The notes below the pieces were generated by a model, which was given only the letters and a program-made list of their open reading frames with translations, made no database searches and was not told the DNA's origin. From Fistulifera solaris (taxonomy: Eukaryota > Bacillariophyta > Bacillariophyceae > Naviculales > Stauroneidaceae), in contig AP026149.1 of assembly GCA_030295235.1 (NCBI GenBank), positions 620,001-684,000 of the forward strand: a stretch of 64,000 nucleotides of DNA, read 5' to 3'. Shown here piece by piece: positions 1-11,652 of the stretch. Positions within the stretch are counted from its first letter, which is position 1, and each line of letters starts with the position of its first letter. The position numbers and the translations under genes are program-made.

Positions 1-210
1 AGCGACAAGCGAACACAGCATAGACGCTTGCTAGATTTATTACCGACCACCAAAACGTAATGGAAAACAAAAACAGATTTTCTTTGAGACAAGCTCTTTA
101 TCCTTTATTCATTGTCTTGTTCTTGAATAACAAGGTAACAATTCACATCAGCATATTGAAAAAATTTCTCAGCAATTTACGTGCACGCCAGCTATTGTCA
201 AGTGAAAAAC

Positions 211-1101
211 ATGCCCGCTTCTAGTGACGCTGCATCACGCCGACGCCTCACGCGTTTACGTCGTGAATACTTATACCGCAAATCGTTGCAAGGACCAGAG
301 AAAGCGGCGTACGAACAGAAACGACTCGTTCGTCAAGCACTGGCATCGGGAAAGCCATTGCCGACGGAGTTGCGTGCTTCGTATGATCACTTGCAGAAAG
401 AAATTTCCTCGGAAGACAATCGCACGGAACAAGTTCGCACGCTGGTCGACGATGAGTACGGGGATGCCGGTTTGTTGGAACCGCGTGTCTGTGTTACAAC
501 GAGTCGTGATCCTTCGTCTCGTTTGAAACAATTTGCGAAGGAAATGAAACTCTTGGTACCCAACTCTACGCGCATCAACCGCGGTAACCATCGTGTCGAC
601 GAGCTGATGGAGCAGTGTCGGCAATCTGAATTTACCGATATAATGATAGTTCAAGAGACACGTGGTGAACCAGATGGACTCGTGGTGTGTCATTTGCCTA
701 TGGGTCCGACGGCGTTCTTCAGTTTGAGTGGAGCAGTGTTGCGTCACGATTTGGATCCCCCCGCAGCGCCCATGTCTGAAGCCTATCCTCACATTATCTT
801 GAACAACTTTCAAAGTGAAATCGGAAAGCGTGTCGGAAATATTCTGAAATGCTTGTTTCCTGTTCCTCGCTCGGACACGAAGCGCCTAGTCACGTTTTCC
901 AACGACAATGATTTCATTTCCTTTCGACATCACATGTACAGCAAACCGGCGCATGATAAAGTTGAATTACATGAAGTGGGACCTCGTTTTGAAATGAGAC
1001 TGTATCAAATTCGTTTGGGAACGCTGGAACAGAAAGAAGCGGAGAATGAGTACGTGCTGCGGCCTTATCAGAACACGGCGACGAAGCGGCAAGTGCTGTA
1101 A
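211..1101 (+). CDS. IMP4: U3 snoRNP protein IMP4 (Brix domain)
   Basis: A 296-residue protein that reads without interruption. IMP4 is a component of the U3 snoRNP in the nucleolar small-subunit processome and helps pair U3 snoRNA with pre-18S rRNA. The N-terminus has the family's basic motif RLRREYLYRKSLQ (about residues 14-26). A Brix domain follows from about residue 85, starting RVCVTTSRDPSSRLKQFAKE and including the PNSTRINRG and HLPMGPTAFFSL stretches. Length matches the usual ~290 residues. The frame is open upstream to a GTG at 181, but the first ATG at 211 puts the conserved basic segment in its normal place. No intron is needed. Identification is by family motifs and is secure. Confidence 0.95.
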   Translation: MPASSDAASRRRLTRLRREYLYRKSLQGPEKAAYEQKRLVRQALASGKPLPTELRASYDHLQKEISSEDNRTEQVRTLVDDEYGDAGLLEPRVCVTTSRDPSSRLKQFAKEMKLLVPNSTRINRGNHRVDELMEQCRQSEFTDIMIVQETRGEPDGLVVCHLPMGPTAFFSLSGAVLRHDLDPPAAPMSEAYPHIILNNFQSEIGKRVGNILKCLFPVPRSDTKRLVTFSNDNDFISFRHHMYSKPAHDKVELHEVGPRFEMRLYQIRLGTLEQKEAENEYVLRPYQNTATKRQVL

Positions 1102-1908
1102 CAATGAAGCATCATTGTATGAAGCTCTGCTACGAGTAGAAATAAGTTCGAGATTTTATAATAGCATTTTGGTTTATTTAGTAACCAGTCTAGATGAAAC
1201 CGGTGGCAATTTAGGTATTTGTTGCATGTGTTGCATTTAATGCCAAGATCGTGGACTGGGAACAACCGAAGGAACGCGTGACTAATAACTGACAGAAGAG
1301 ATCGCGACTAGTCGCGGATCGACATCCTGCCAAAAAGTCCGCCGCGCTTATTTTTCAGTTCTTATCTTTCGCATTGCCCGTCGAGTATACCTGGTATATC
1401 AACAAGCAATAAACCATCAGCAACAAAGCCTATCCTTCCTTGAAAATGTCAAAGAACAGCAGTAGTAGTGGTCCTTTACTGGAACTAATTCTACCAGCCT
1501 TTCGCAAGTAGCAAGTACCCCGCTTTTTTTTAAAGGGAAAAAGTCGGAAACGTACTTGTACGAATTCCTACGTGATCCGATCGATCTAGAAGAATTGAAT
1601 GCCTTCGGAAAAATCAAGTATTTTTGTTGAACAAATTGTGTTGGAATGAAGATCTCGGCGTTGCATTCCGTGTCTTATTAGTTTCATCGTTGTACTAACT
1701 GTGATGGTGTAGCTAGTTCTATCTCCGACTCGATGCTATTTCAGTCACGATGCGCCACAACAGCATAATAGAATATCAGGAAAGATGGCATTTTGACAAC
1801 AACAACAAAAAAAAACATCGTCCGCGGATCTTTTCGTTTCAGTCCATTTCATTGCTGTTGTTTTTATCATTATCGCGAAATTAGTTTGTCTTGAAGTCTT
1901 GTATCAGA
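1102..1908. other. Intergenic stretch between IMP4 and GCN5
   Basis: About 800 bases with no supportable gene. It holds an A-rich run close to the GCN5 start (about 1801-1816) and only short ORFs without recognisable content. It presumably carries the IMP4 3' end and the GCN5 promoter, but I see no defined element. Confidence 0.6.
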
Positions 1909-3345
1909 ATGTCGGAATTAACGGACGGAGAGATGCAAGTCGAAGAAAAACAGACATTGTTAGATCAGGAAGAAGAACCTACATCACGAAAGCGCAAACT
2001 CGGGGGGATTCAATCAGACTCGAACGAAGAAGGAGAAGACAACAAACCTGTGGATGAGTCCCTAACGAAGAACAATGAAGAAAATACCGAAGAACCTTTA
2101 CTAAAGCCGGAAGAAAGTACGAATAGAAATGACGGAGAAAGCAACAACGAGGAAACAGTTGAACAATCCTCCATTCCGTCCTCACCGAGAAAACAAGGAA
2201 GCTACGACTACGACAAACTAAAATGGGTCGTTGTTCGCAACGACGGAAAACCAGACTCGATGATTAAATTGATCGGCTTGAAATCTTTGTTCGCCAAGCA
2301 GTTACCCAAGATGCCGCGATCCTACATTGCTCGATTGGTGTTAGATCGCCGCCATACATCTATTGCTATCTTACAAGACAAACCGGAACTCAAAAACACG
2401 GACGATGAAATTGTAGGTGGTATTTGTTACCGGGCATTTCCCGAAATGAGGTTTGCAGAAATTGCCTTTTGTGCGGTGAATGCGAATCATCAAGTCAAAG
2501 GATACGGCAGCAAGTTGATGAATCTGTTCAAGAATCATGCGGTCCAAGAAGGCATTGAATACTTTATTACCTACGCCGACAATTATGCTATCGGATATTT
2601 CAAAAACAAGGTTTCTCAAAGACGATTTCGATGCCCAAGGGACGATATTCGGGATTGATCAAAGAGTACGATGGCGGTACACCGATGGAATGTTATGTTC
2701 ATCCTTCGATCGATTATACACGCATTCCGGAACTGGTGCAAGCACAGAAAGACTTTATCATGAGCCGTATTAGTCTGACAGCCCAATCTCACATTGTGTA
2801 CGATCCTCTGCCGCACAATTTTGCTTCCGCCTTTTTCGACGGAGCGTCTCATCGTCCTCGCGCGGCAATCATAATGCCGCACGAGCGCTGCAGGTTCCGG
2901 GCATGATAGCCGCCGGCTGGACGCTGAACGACTTGCGTCAACGGGCCGAAACGCAACGGGAAATTAAGAGTTTGAAGAGTGACTTGTTGCAGATGGTGCA
3001 CCGTATTAAAGAACAGCAATTTGCCTGGCCATTCTTGGAACCCGTCGACACCAAGGACGTGCCGGATTATTTGGATGTAATTACCAAACCAATTGACTTG
3101 GCTACTATTGAAAAACGGATCCGCAGCGACAATCACTATCGTACGAAGGAAATGTTCTTTGCCGATATTCAATTGGTAGGTCTTACAGCAAACTTCTTCA
3201 GTGTATTGTCTGTCATCGTTCTCAACCCTCTGTTTTTTTTTTGTTCTAGATGGCTGACAATTGCAAAACATACAACGATGACGGAAGCATGTATGTCCAG
3301 TGTGCTAAAAAGTTGGAAAAGTTCTTGAACGATAAACTGAAGTAA
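1909..3345 (+). CDS. GCN5: Histone acetyltransferase GCN5 (two apparent frameshifts, one intron)
   Basis: GCN5 is the catalytic subunit of SAGA/ADA-type complexes and acetylates histone H3 lysines. After an acidic N-terminus (about 100 residues) comes the GNAT domain with FAEIAFCAVN (catalytic Glu) and the acetyl-CoA loop QVKGYGSKLMN, then the C-terminal bromodomain (DYLDVITKPIDLATIEKRI, ending in the exon-2 segment with CKTYND, the acetyl-lysine Asn region). One intron, 3176-3249 (GTAGG...CTAG), joins the bromodomain halves in phase 0. The frame breaks twice: near 2610-2611 (a GG run; the conserved reading resumes as GFSKTISMPKGRYSG) and near 2846-2851 (resumes toward NAARALQVPGMIAAGWTL). 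Each needs one added base; the repaired length is 454 residues. I infer base-call errors because conservation continues across both breaks. ATG 1909 is the first ATG; the frame is open from a TTG at 1891. Confidence 0.93.
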
Positions 3346-3503
3346 TAAGTGTCCGCTTGTTAAAATCTTTTCATCGCTTACAACGATAAAATTGCCATTG
3401 TATACAAAGTTGCGATTACCACGTCGAAATAAGAGCATCACAAAAACGGTGCTTCAAAATCATCGGCTTGTGTGTAATGTACAAAACAGTTCTAAATGTT
3501 ACT

Positions 3504-5056
3504 CTAAATCGATGACGCAAAAAAGTGGTGTTGAAGGAACTCGAACACTCCCAGCTTTTCGGCGCCTTGTTCGATGATTAATGTTGCGGCCGCTTTCCAC
3601 ATGCTGCCGAGCGGTATTTTTCCAAAGGGGACCATAGGTTTAGTGACTAGGGGCTTGTCGGATCGATATCGTTCGTTCCAAGCGGCGATGGGTGTCAAGA
3701 TTAGAAACAAAGTACTTGCCCCGAAAATACCGGCGTATTCCAGCGCTGCAAAGGCATTGTTACTGCCTTCCGACCACTGCTGAAAAGCCAAAGGAGGAAG
3801 TAGAGCCAAAGCAACCATGGCACTTCGTTTCCATGCGTCAACGGTCGATGTTGATTTCGATAATGTTGAAACCCCTTCTTCTTGATTTGTGCTCAAGAAA
3901 GCATTCTCCCATGCAGAAGTTAAACTGGAGGTCAAACTCAACAGGGAGGTAAATAGCGCTAATGAAGTGAAACATGTTGCGGCTGGTGTGTCCAAATTGG
4001 CCCCTCCCAACGAGAATGCATTCCAAGTCAGCATGGTGATGAACGGCAAAGTTGTGCACCCACCACGGCTTGCGTGATTTTCGTCCGATCCCCTTCCAGT
4101 TGCGATACCACCGTTGGTACAACGCTTTGATATACCAAGCTCATGAACAAAATCGGTAAGCAATTGAGGACTAACTCGGGATGTTGATCCGCCAGTAGAG
4201 TATTGAAGGAAATCCCTCCCGAAGTGAACGTGGCAACCCCCAAAGCCAACAAAGCACTTATCAATAAGACAGCATTCATCTTTTGCAACAGATTCGAACT
4301 GAGTCCCACCACAGCCGAGCCCAGTATTCCGGCTAAAAGAACAGGATCGATGACTTGTTGTTGTTGTTGTGAAAAATAATACGCCACGAGCGCGTACTCG
4401 ACCACCCAAAAACTCCCCGCGGCCACCCCATTCCACGGTTTTCCTAAATTCACCAAATTTAGTAATGAATGTTGTACTTTTCCCGTTTCAGCCATGCGAT
4501 TCAAATGCAGTTCCGCCAACAACAGCCCCGATAAAGTCATATAAATCCACGCGGGGGTCAACGCGACCGCCGAAGGCACAAATCCGATCGAACTAGTCGC
4601 CACCGGAAAGGCCGTAATCCCTGCTCCCAATGCGGTTCCGGCAATCAATGCTCCCGCTGTCCATACATTGCCTTCCTTTCTCGTCACCGAAACTTCGCCT
4701 TGTTGACGTTGATACTGCAATGAACTGTAGAGACGCGAGACTTGTTGCGATTCGTATTCGGGAAATAGAACACGACTGTCATCGATGGTTCCCATTTTTT
4801 CTTCTAACTGGTGCAAGACACTATGCCACCGCGATGACTCAACGAGAGATGATGATGATGATGATGATGATGATAATGATTCGGGTGGTGATTCGCTCGT
4901 GCACGTGTCTTCGAGTAACGAAGCAGTGTGAGGAGGAACAGGAGGAGATTGTCGTGAACGAGATTGTGTCACGAAACCATTCGTTTTAAATAATTGAGCA
5001 GTGAATAAGAAACAAGATAGTAGCAGTTGTTGATATCTCATGGCGTTTATTGTCAT
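3504..5056 (-). CDS. Plastid-targeted tryptophan/tyrosine permease family transporter (one apparent frameshift)
   Basis: A membrane transporter resembling the bacterial aromatic amino-acid permeases (TnaB/TyrP, HAAAP family), about 517 residues once repaired. The N-terminus is a signal peptide (LLLSCFLFTAQLF) followed by KTNG-FVTQ, a Phe at the expected +1 site of diatom plastid presequences, and then a low-complexity Ser-rich linker. The core opens with AGALIAGTALGAGITAFPVA, the typical first helix with a GxGxxxxP-type break, followed by about ten hydrophobic segments. The frame breaks at a CCC run at 4059-4061 (one missing base, GGG on the coding strand); translation then resumes as GGCTTLPFITMLTWNAFSLGG, conserved in the family. 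Starts at ATG 5056 or 5041 are both possible. Location in the inner plastid envelope is inferred. Confidence 0.85.
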
Positions 5057-5436
5057 GTAGGTATGTTGGTGTTTTGTCTTTGATAGCAAAGGGAGGAGGA
5101 AAACGGTTCATCGTCTGTGAGATGATGTGGTCGTTGTTGTTGTTGTTGGGATTGACGCACGTTGAAGATGTACCTCTGCGTCACTGATTGCAAGACAGTC
5201 CCAAGCCACGTCACCATGCTACTCTATGCTGTAGACTCTGATAAGTTTTGGAGGGAATCTGGGATTCTATGGAATGACCTGTACTCTCAACCATCGACGT
5301 CAAACAAGCGGACATCTGGTTTTCTTCCGCCAGCGAGGGTGGCTTTGCTAGCGATGGAGAGGATTGGCTTTACCTAGATTTTTTAGTGCAACACTTGTTA
5401 TATTGATAAAATGATACTTTGTTAAACTCTACATGC
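5057..5436. other. Intergenic stretch
   Basis: About 380 bases upstream of the permease and downstream of the secreted membrane protein. Contains a GTT-rich microsatellite-like run at about 5132-5147. A 71-codon ORF here shows no recognisable content. Nothing else seen. Confidence 0.5.
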
Positions 5437-8424
5437 TTATACCAATTGTTGCCGATTGTCGTCTGGTTGCGGTGTTTGGACGGATAAGTCAAAGACTCCC
5501 CCTCCACCACGACGTGGTCCAGGAGATGGATTCACTTCGCTTGCTCGGGAGCGCGATCGCGACCGTGTCGATCGTTCGGGTTGCACTTGGACTTGCCGTA
5601 AGGCAGAATTAGAACGACCTCGGCTGCCCTTCGAACCGGCGGATTTGCTTCTTTGCCTTCGGCTAGAGGATCGGGTCGATTTGGTTCTCGACCGTCGACT
5701 AGACACTTCCGGGAGCATGCTTTCGTCCAGTCCCCGACCATTGACTTTTCTACGTTTCTTTTTGCGCTTGCGAGTCAAGTCGCGGAAGAAAAATGACATG
5801 TAACTTTCGTTGCGACGTCTCTTCTTTCGGGCGCGGGCGAGGAATATGGATACGGAAAGAGTCACCGCCATGAACATGACAAGCATCACAGATACCTGAC
5901 CCACAGCTCCAGAGCGTCCCAAGCCACAGCGGATGGCTTGGGTTTATATCGCTTTCGAACGCATTTGTCCAAAAAGAAATTGTGGGGATCATCGCAACCA
6001 CCTTTCCATGTAGGTGCCGGAGAGTAGGTTGGAGGCATCGAACCTCCGTTGTACTCAACCCAAGCACCTCCCAAGTCGGGTTGGAAGACCTCATATACAT
6101 CGAGTCGATTCAAAAGAGCGCCAAGCATCCTCCATTTTTGCAAAATTTGCTTGTGCCCACCGCAACCCCCGACGGATACATGGAACGCCAGTAATCGACA
6201 TAGTTATTGCAGCGCGTCAGATACGCAGCGGCCGCTTCTTCATTAGCAAAACGAGGGGAATAAGCTAGAGTCATTTGAGGGCAGAAACCACCAGTACCTG
6301 ATCCGTCAGGTCCGCACCCGTAGCTAGCACGATCTCCAGCAGAGTGCATGGCACAATTCGAATACACACCAATGCTGTTTTTCGGGGAAGCATAATTCCA
6401 GGTGATACCGAGTTGCTTACACAAGTTGTCGTACAGATAGGCTAGAGCAGATGTTGTGTCGGCTTCAAACTGCAGTTTGGCATGACCGTCATCGTCAATA
6501 AAGACAAACGCAGGTTTGATGTAAAGTGTACCGAAATCAATATTCTTCAGAACTTTGATCAAATCACCAAGTGCCATTCCGCCCTGTAGTAACACAAATT
6601 AGTATCCAGGCAGTCGTTAAGGTTCCTACAAAGCGAATGCACTCCTCACGTACCATATTTGGATTGGTGGTTCCAGTGTAGAAAATGGGAATATGCGCCG
6701 TATCCTTGTCCACAATGGAGCCAACGGCATTTCCCAATTCTTCTCCAATCAACCAACCGTGATTTGTACCAAAGGACGTGACGTAGGTTCCATTTCGATC
6801 TACCAAGTATTCAAAATCAAATTGATCTTGAAACGTCGAACTACTCTGCAGCTTGGAACCACTGGTTCGAGACAGTGGAATACCCAAGAACGTTTCACCT
6901 TCTTGTTTGCAGTTCGGTGGAAGTTCCCATCCGTCCGTCATGTCGTGCTTCGCCGACATTTGATTCCATGAATAAGGGTTCCATTCCCAATTTCCACCGT
7001 TATTGTCATGTGATCCGGCGTAATCGAAACTAATTGACGTCACCGAAGAGTAGTAAGAAGCAGAATAACCACTCGAGTAGAGCGTGGCATATTTTGACTC
7101 GGTACTCGTTAACTCACGATACGGTGCAAAAGCTTTGGTAATATTCGCTCGATCGAAAAAGAAGTACAAATTTCCGTATCCAACTTTTTGCTTGGTTCCA
7201 CCACGCCCCGGAGGAAAAGCTGCATAACCACTGGAGCCGATGGGAACTCCGTTTGGGTACATGGCTTGCCACACGGCGACTTCCAAGTTAGCGGCATAGG
7301 CATACTGCGATTGGTGGTACGACGACCAGAATTTGATACCACGAGCCATGGACACGTGTGGATCGGTGTCATGATCATCCATACAAGGTCCTCCTCCGAC
7401 GTTGTACATGGCAGTGAACAGATCATCCAAAAACGATTCGTACGCCGAATAGGAATTGTCATCTTCGTATGTTTCCACCACCGAAACGACTAGAGTAACA
7501 TCGCCCGAAGGAACACCACCGCTATTCTTATCACCGGAATGGTGACCTCCTCCTCCTTTAAGCTTTTCGGGGTAAATGCTAAATGGTGCAAATGAGACAG
7601 TGCTCATGGCTTTGTAAACTTGCTCAATCGATGTACCACCGGCATCGGGATCCAAACTACCGACTCGAAGCAGCTCTGTATGTGATGAATCGATGTAACT
7701 GCAAGCGTGTTGGACGCGTGAGTCAAGTCAAATCGTAAAAATAAAAGAGAGAGAGCCGACCGACCAACCGAGAAGGACACGACACTTACGGCATTTTTCC
7801 AGAATAATCAAACTGTTTGTAACCTCCACCCACGAGCCACCCGTCTTCATCCATACTCATAATGTACTCGTAATCACGATCAATAATATTTTCCATAGGA
7901 AACTGATCGCAGAGTTGATACGAATACGGATTACCGTTGGCTGTATTGACGGAAAAGGAAATGCCGATAAAGGACAAGCCTTTTTGTTCGCAATCTCCGT
8001 CTCCACTATCGTGGGAAGGCGTTTCTCCCGACGAACAGTCGTGTCCGTAGACGTAGCAAAGTTTCGATGCGCTGTATTTTTGATAATTGTAGCAGCAGCC
8101 GGAAAGTTGACTACTCAGTTGGCGGTCGTCCTCGTGATGATGGTTGTTGTTCGAGAGGGGCATTTGCCAAGGAGCCAGCTTGGTGACGGGTTTTTGAGAG
8201 TTTTTGTTCCATTTTTTCTTCTGATAATCTTCTAAAACTTGCGCTTCGAGATCTCCTCGTGTCGATCGATACGCATGCCCTTCTAATGGCCTACCATTGT
8301 CGTGATAGTGTGATATTTTTCCATTCTCTTGTCGATGTTTCACCAATCGCGATCGATCGGGGATTTTGGCATTCACAATCGCTGCTATCCAAGTAGCCGC
8401 AGCGGCTAATTTCATTTTCGTCAT
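5437..8424 (-). CDS. Secreted single-pass membrane protein with basic RS-rich tail (unknown family)
   Basis: I do not recognise the family. Three exons: 8424-7790, 7698-6654 and 6583-5437, with introns 7789-7699 (GTAAG...GCAG) and 6653-6584 (GTACG...ACAG). They join in frame to about 942 residues. It begins with a signal peptide (MTKMKLAAAATWIAAIVNA) and has a long extracellular part rich in Tyr, Ser, Gly and paired Cys (GCCYNY, CNNYVDYWRSMYPSG, and a similar VAVWQAMYPNGVPIGSSG earlier, which hints at an internal repeat). Near the C-terminus is one helix (VSVMLVMFMAVTLSVSIFLA), then a basic cytoplasmic tail of about 120 residues full of RS, SR and KR pairs. Two single-base breaks: the AAAA run at 6112-6115 and near 5938-5942, both missing bases. 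A diatom-restricted surface protein is plausible but unproven. Confidence 0.7.
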
Positions 8425-9241
8425 GATCAATTGCCGTAGTGATATTGTTAATCTTATTGTTGTTGTTATTGTTGTTATTGTTGTTATTTTATGAAGGAAT
8501 TAACGCTGGACGGCCATTGAATTTGAGGATGATGGTCGTTTCACTTCATTCGCAAGAACGCGAAGAGAGAGAGAGAGAGAGAGAGTGATGAGGAGAGCAT
8601 TCGTTCGAGGTTCGAGCCAGCCGAAAGCCCGTTGTCCCTCAACTGCCAAACCGTTTTTACAATAAATTGCAAGCGGGGCACACCCGTCCTTTGAATACTT
8701 AGATGAAATGGATCCAAATAAGACAGAGTCAAACAGTAGTCAGAAGGATAGAGAGTACTACGTCATAATCGAAATACAGCGACATTTTTTTTATTTGTAC
8801 ATGCTTCCAGATACACACTTCCGTTCGAAAGGATTTCATATCAATTCGAGTTTTTTTTGTCACTCCTTTTTCTCCTTTGGCGACCTGCGGTGGGTGTCCT
8901 GTATGTCAAAATGAGAAGTCCTCTTTTACCGCAACTGGTTGAAGAAGGGTTACTCTTTCCGTTGACAGTTAAATCCGCGGCATGAAATCCTCGCCACATG
9001 CCACGTGCCACTGCACCCTATCCTGGAGTCCCGAACGACCGTGATCCATTTCTTTCGTCCGCAACCACAACGCAAAAAAAAAAAACAGCGTCGCAACCGC
9101 AGGACCCCTAGAGGAACTAGGAATGATCGTTTACAAAGTCACAAATCGATCCATCCTACGATAAATTTTACCAGGTACTCGTATTCGATAAGTACTACAT
9201 TGGTAGTTGGTAGTTCAAACAATTAGAAAGTTGCTGGACAA
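8425..9241. other. Divergent intergenic region with microsatellites
   Basis: Shared upstream region of the secreted membrane protein (minus) and the SUN protein (plus). Contains a GTTATT/GTT repeat at about 8458-8490 and a (GA)n run at about 8566-8586. No gene or RNA recognised. Confidence 0.6.
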
Positions 9242-11191
9242 ATGCCCACACGAACCAAACCGGTTGATGAAGAAGACACAACGTCATCGAAAAGAGAAAG
9301 TCGCTTCATGAAGACGCCGCCGCCGCCGCCTCGAGTGATGTCGGTGAAGTTAACGCTCCTCCAAAAAAAGAAACGGAAAGAATCGAATAATAATTATAAT
9401 AAGAAGAATGAAGAAGCAATAATACTTTCAAAAAGACGAGATTGACGCCATCCCGTAGTGCGGTCAAACGGAGCAAAGCAGCTCCCTCTCCGGCCGTGGA
9501 AAATGTTGTAACAACCGATGAGATTGTCACGAGCATTAAAGAGAAGAACATTTTTCGATCGCTCCGCGTCGAAAATCTCAAAATCCCTTCTCATCAAACA
9601 CCGGGAAAGTATCCAGTGAAAGCCGTCGAACAATTTATAGAAACGGAAACAAAAATCACCCGACCACCGCAGATGCGACTTCATCTTGGTGAGACTGTCA
9701 CGGAAGACCTGAAAATAGAAAAAGAGACCCGCGTACAACAAGAAGAAACGACGAAAGAAGAAATAACAATGAAAGAAAACAAACAGGATCCGATTTCGGA
9801 GAAGACAGAAGAAACAACGAAAGTAGCCGAGGCGGCGGAACCAATTTGGACGAATCGCAACTTTTTGGATGTGGGGGATGATGGCATTGCACTTGCTTGC
9901 CTTATACCACTGCGGGTCCGTTTCGAATTATGCTTTATCGTTTTACAAGTCTCTGTTCGGGACGAAAGTAAAAGTATCGGTGCGGGAGATTTCTCCTTTG
10001 GAAATGGAAGCTACCGAGCGGTTGAACACTCAGTTACAACTCCTTGATTTCAACATGGCTCGATTAAACAAAGGACGTGATGTACTGTTTGCAGATCTTC
10101 CTGGCCATCAACAATTAGTGGCTAGACTGTCCGAGCTGATGGACTTGGCCAATGCACCCTGGACGGATCGTTTCGAAGAGTCCATCCGATCTGTTGAAAA
10201 GCTCATCGCCGAAGATCAGACATTGTCAACTTCTACAATTGCTTCGATCAGAGACCTCCTAGGCGAAGAAGCGTCCGAATATTTGCTGGATTTGCGAAAC
10301 ATCAAGTTGTGGAACATTAGCACCAATGTAACAGAGTGTGGTCAACGGGAGTCTCTCACCGAAGGTCGTGTCCTGGATGCGCAACGACAGCTATTGCTCG
10401 ACTTGCAAGAAGAGACGTCTAAATTAGTAAACGATGAACGGGTTAAGAATGCCGTTATCGAATGGATTCGTCAGGATACAGCCAAACGCTTTGAGGGGCC
10501 TATCGAAGTTCCAAGCACCTCGAACCAACCTCGAGGATCCAATTTGGATTCGATCCGCAAAGCCATCCAATCGCGAATGGACATAGTAGCGGCCGACCTT
10601 ACGGGGAAAGTAGATTATGCAGCTATTTCTTCCGGTGGGGTTATCATAAAGACAGGGAAATACGCTACAACATCTTCCATTGTGGACACATTGCCGTACG
10701 GCAATCGCTTGTTGCACATGCTGCGGTTACGATTCTATGGTCACGGCCCAGAAGCGGCCATTATGCCAACATATCCATTCGATCCCTCCCAAGCTTTGGG
10801 AAACTGCTGGGCCTTTGTCGCAACACCGAGTGAATTAGGGAAATACGCGGTTTTCTCTGTCAGTCTAGCCAATCCGATCTATGCCACGCAAGTCGCCATC
10901 GAGCATCCACCCCGTGAGGTGAATGATCGCGCCAAAGCTGCCATTCGATCCTTCCGAGTGGTTGGTTTTGAGTCTGCCGATGCCACTGGGAAAGCGTGGG
11001 ATATGGGACAGTTTGAATACCGGCTAGGAGATGATTATCTTCAAGTATTTGATTTGGAGGAAGAAATGGGAGATGCTGATATACCGGCGATCCAATCACT
11101 TAGCTTGCTGATTGATTCGAACTGGGGTTTGGGGTATTCTTGTCTGTACCGACTTCGAGTCCACGGTCACAATGTGGATAACGAGTCATAA
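9242..11191 (+). CDS. SUN-domain protein (two apparent frameshifts)
   Basis: A Sad1/UNC-84 protein, the inner nuclear membrane half of LINC bridges that link chromatin to the cytoskeleton. The C-terminal SUN domain runs from DYAAISSGGVIIKTGKYATT to the terminal LLIDSNWGLGYSCLYRLRVHG and contains NCWAFVATPSELGKYAVFSV and IEHPPREV, all characteristic. Ahead of it are a coiled-coil-like stretch (luminal), a hydrophobic helix (WGMMALHLLALYHCGS) and a basic Lys/Glu-rich nucleoplasmic N-terminus. Two breaks: the AAAAA run at 9430-9434 (one base short) and the TTTTT run at 9862-9866 (one base long). The repaired protein is 649 residues. The first ~60 residues are uncertain, because a different frame around 9290-9370 gives an Ala/Ser/Asp-rich alternative and may mean further base errors. 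Confidence 0.88.
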
Positions 11192-11652
11192 GAAGTCATG
11201 GATAATGATAAAATGTAGAAGGACACGTGAACAGCAACTCTAGCTTTTAATTCTAATGATTTGGTGCCATTCATAGGTGAGCCCAACTATCTTTACCTCA
11301 TACATCATATTATTATATTAAGGGACAATATGGCTGAGGAGAGAAAAGTTGACAAAAGTACAAGGATTAAAAGGCTTAGAAGAAAGAAGTCTCCCCTAAC
11401 ACCAACAAGTAATCCCTAAACGCATCGCATATCGCATCATCCTTTCTCCTCCGTCTGTCCCTCAACCAATAACAAGAGGCAAGAGGGGTAATAGTATAAG
11501 CGTTAGAGTGCACGGTACTACACGGCGGTCACGCATGTTCGGTTGTTGCGAGAAAAACAAATTTTTGCCGCGTTTTTTACAGGAAGAAAAAAGTCCTGGA
11601 GGCATACTACGTACTATTTCATTAATAATCAACAAATGTTTACAATCTGACG
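11192..11652. other. Intergenic stretch
   Basis: About 460 bases between the SUN gene and the CBS-PP2C gene. Short ORFs on both strands lack recognisable content. It should hold the SUN terminator region and the CBS-PP2C promoter; no specific motif identified. Confidence 0.5.

Noticed and set aside
2610-2851. GCN5 as a pseudogene, or tiny introns at the breaks
   Set aside because: Possible GT-AG pieces at the first break would be about 11 nt, too short; conservation is uninterrupted, so base errors explain it better.
8600-8640. GGTTCGA-containing stretch resembling a tRNA B box
   Set aside because: No matching A box, acceptor stem or anticodon arm at proper distances.
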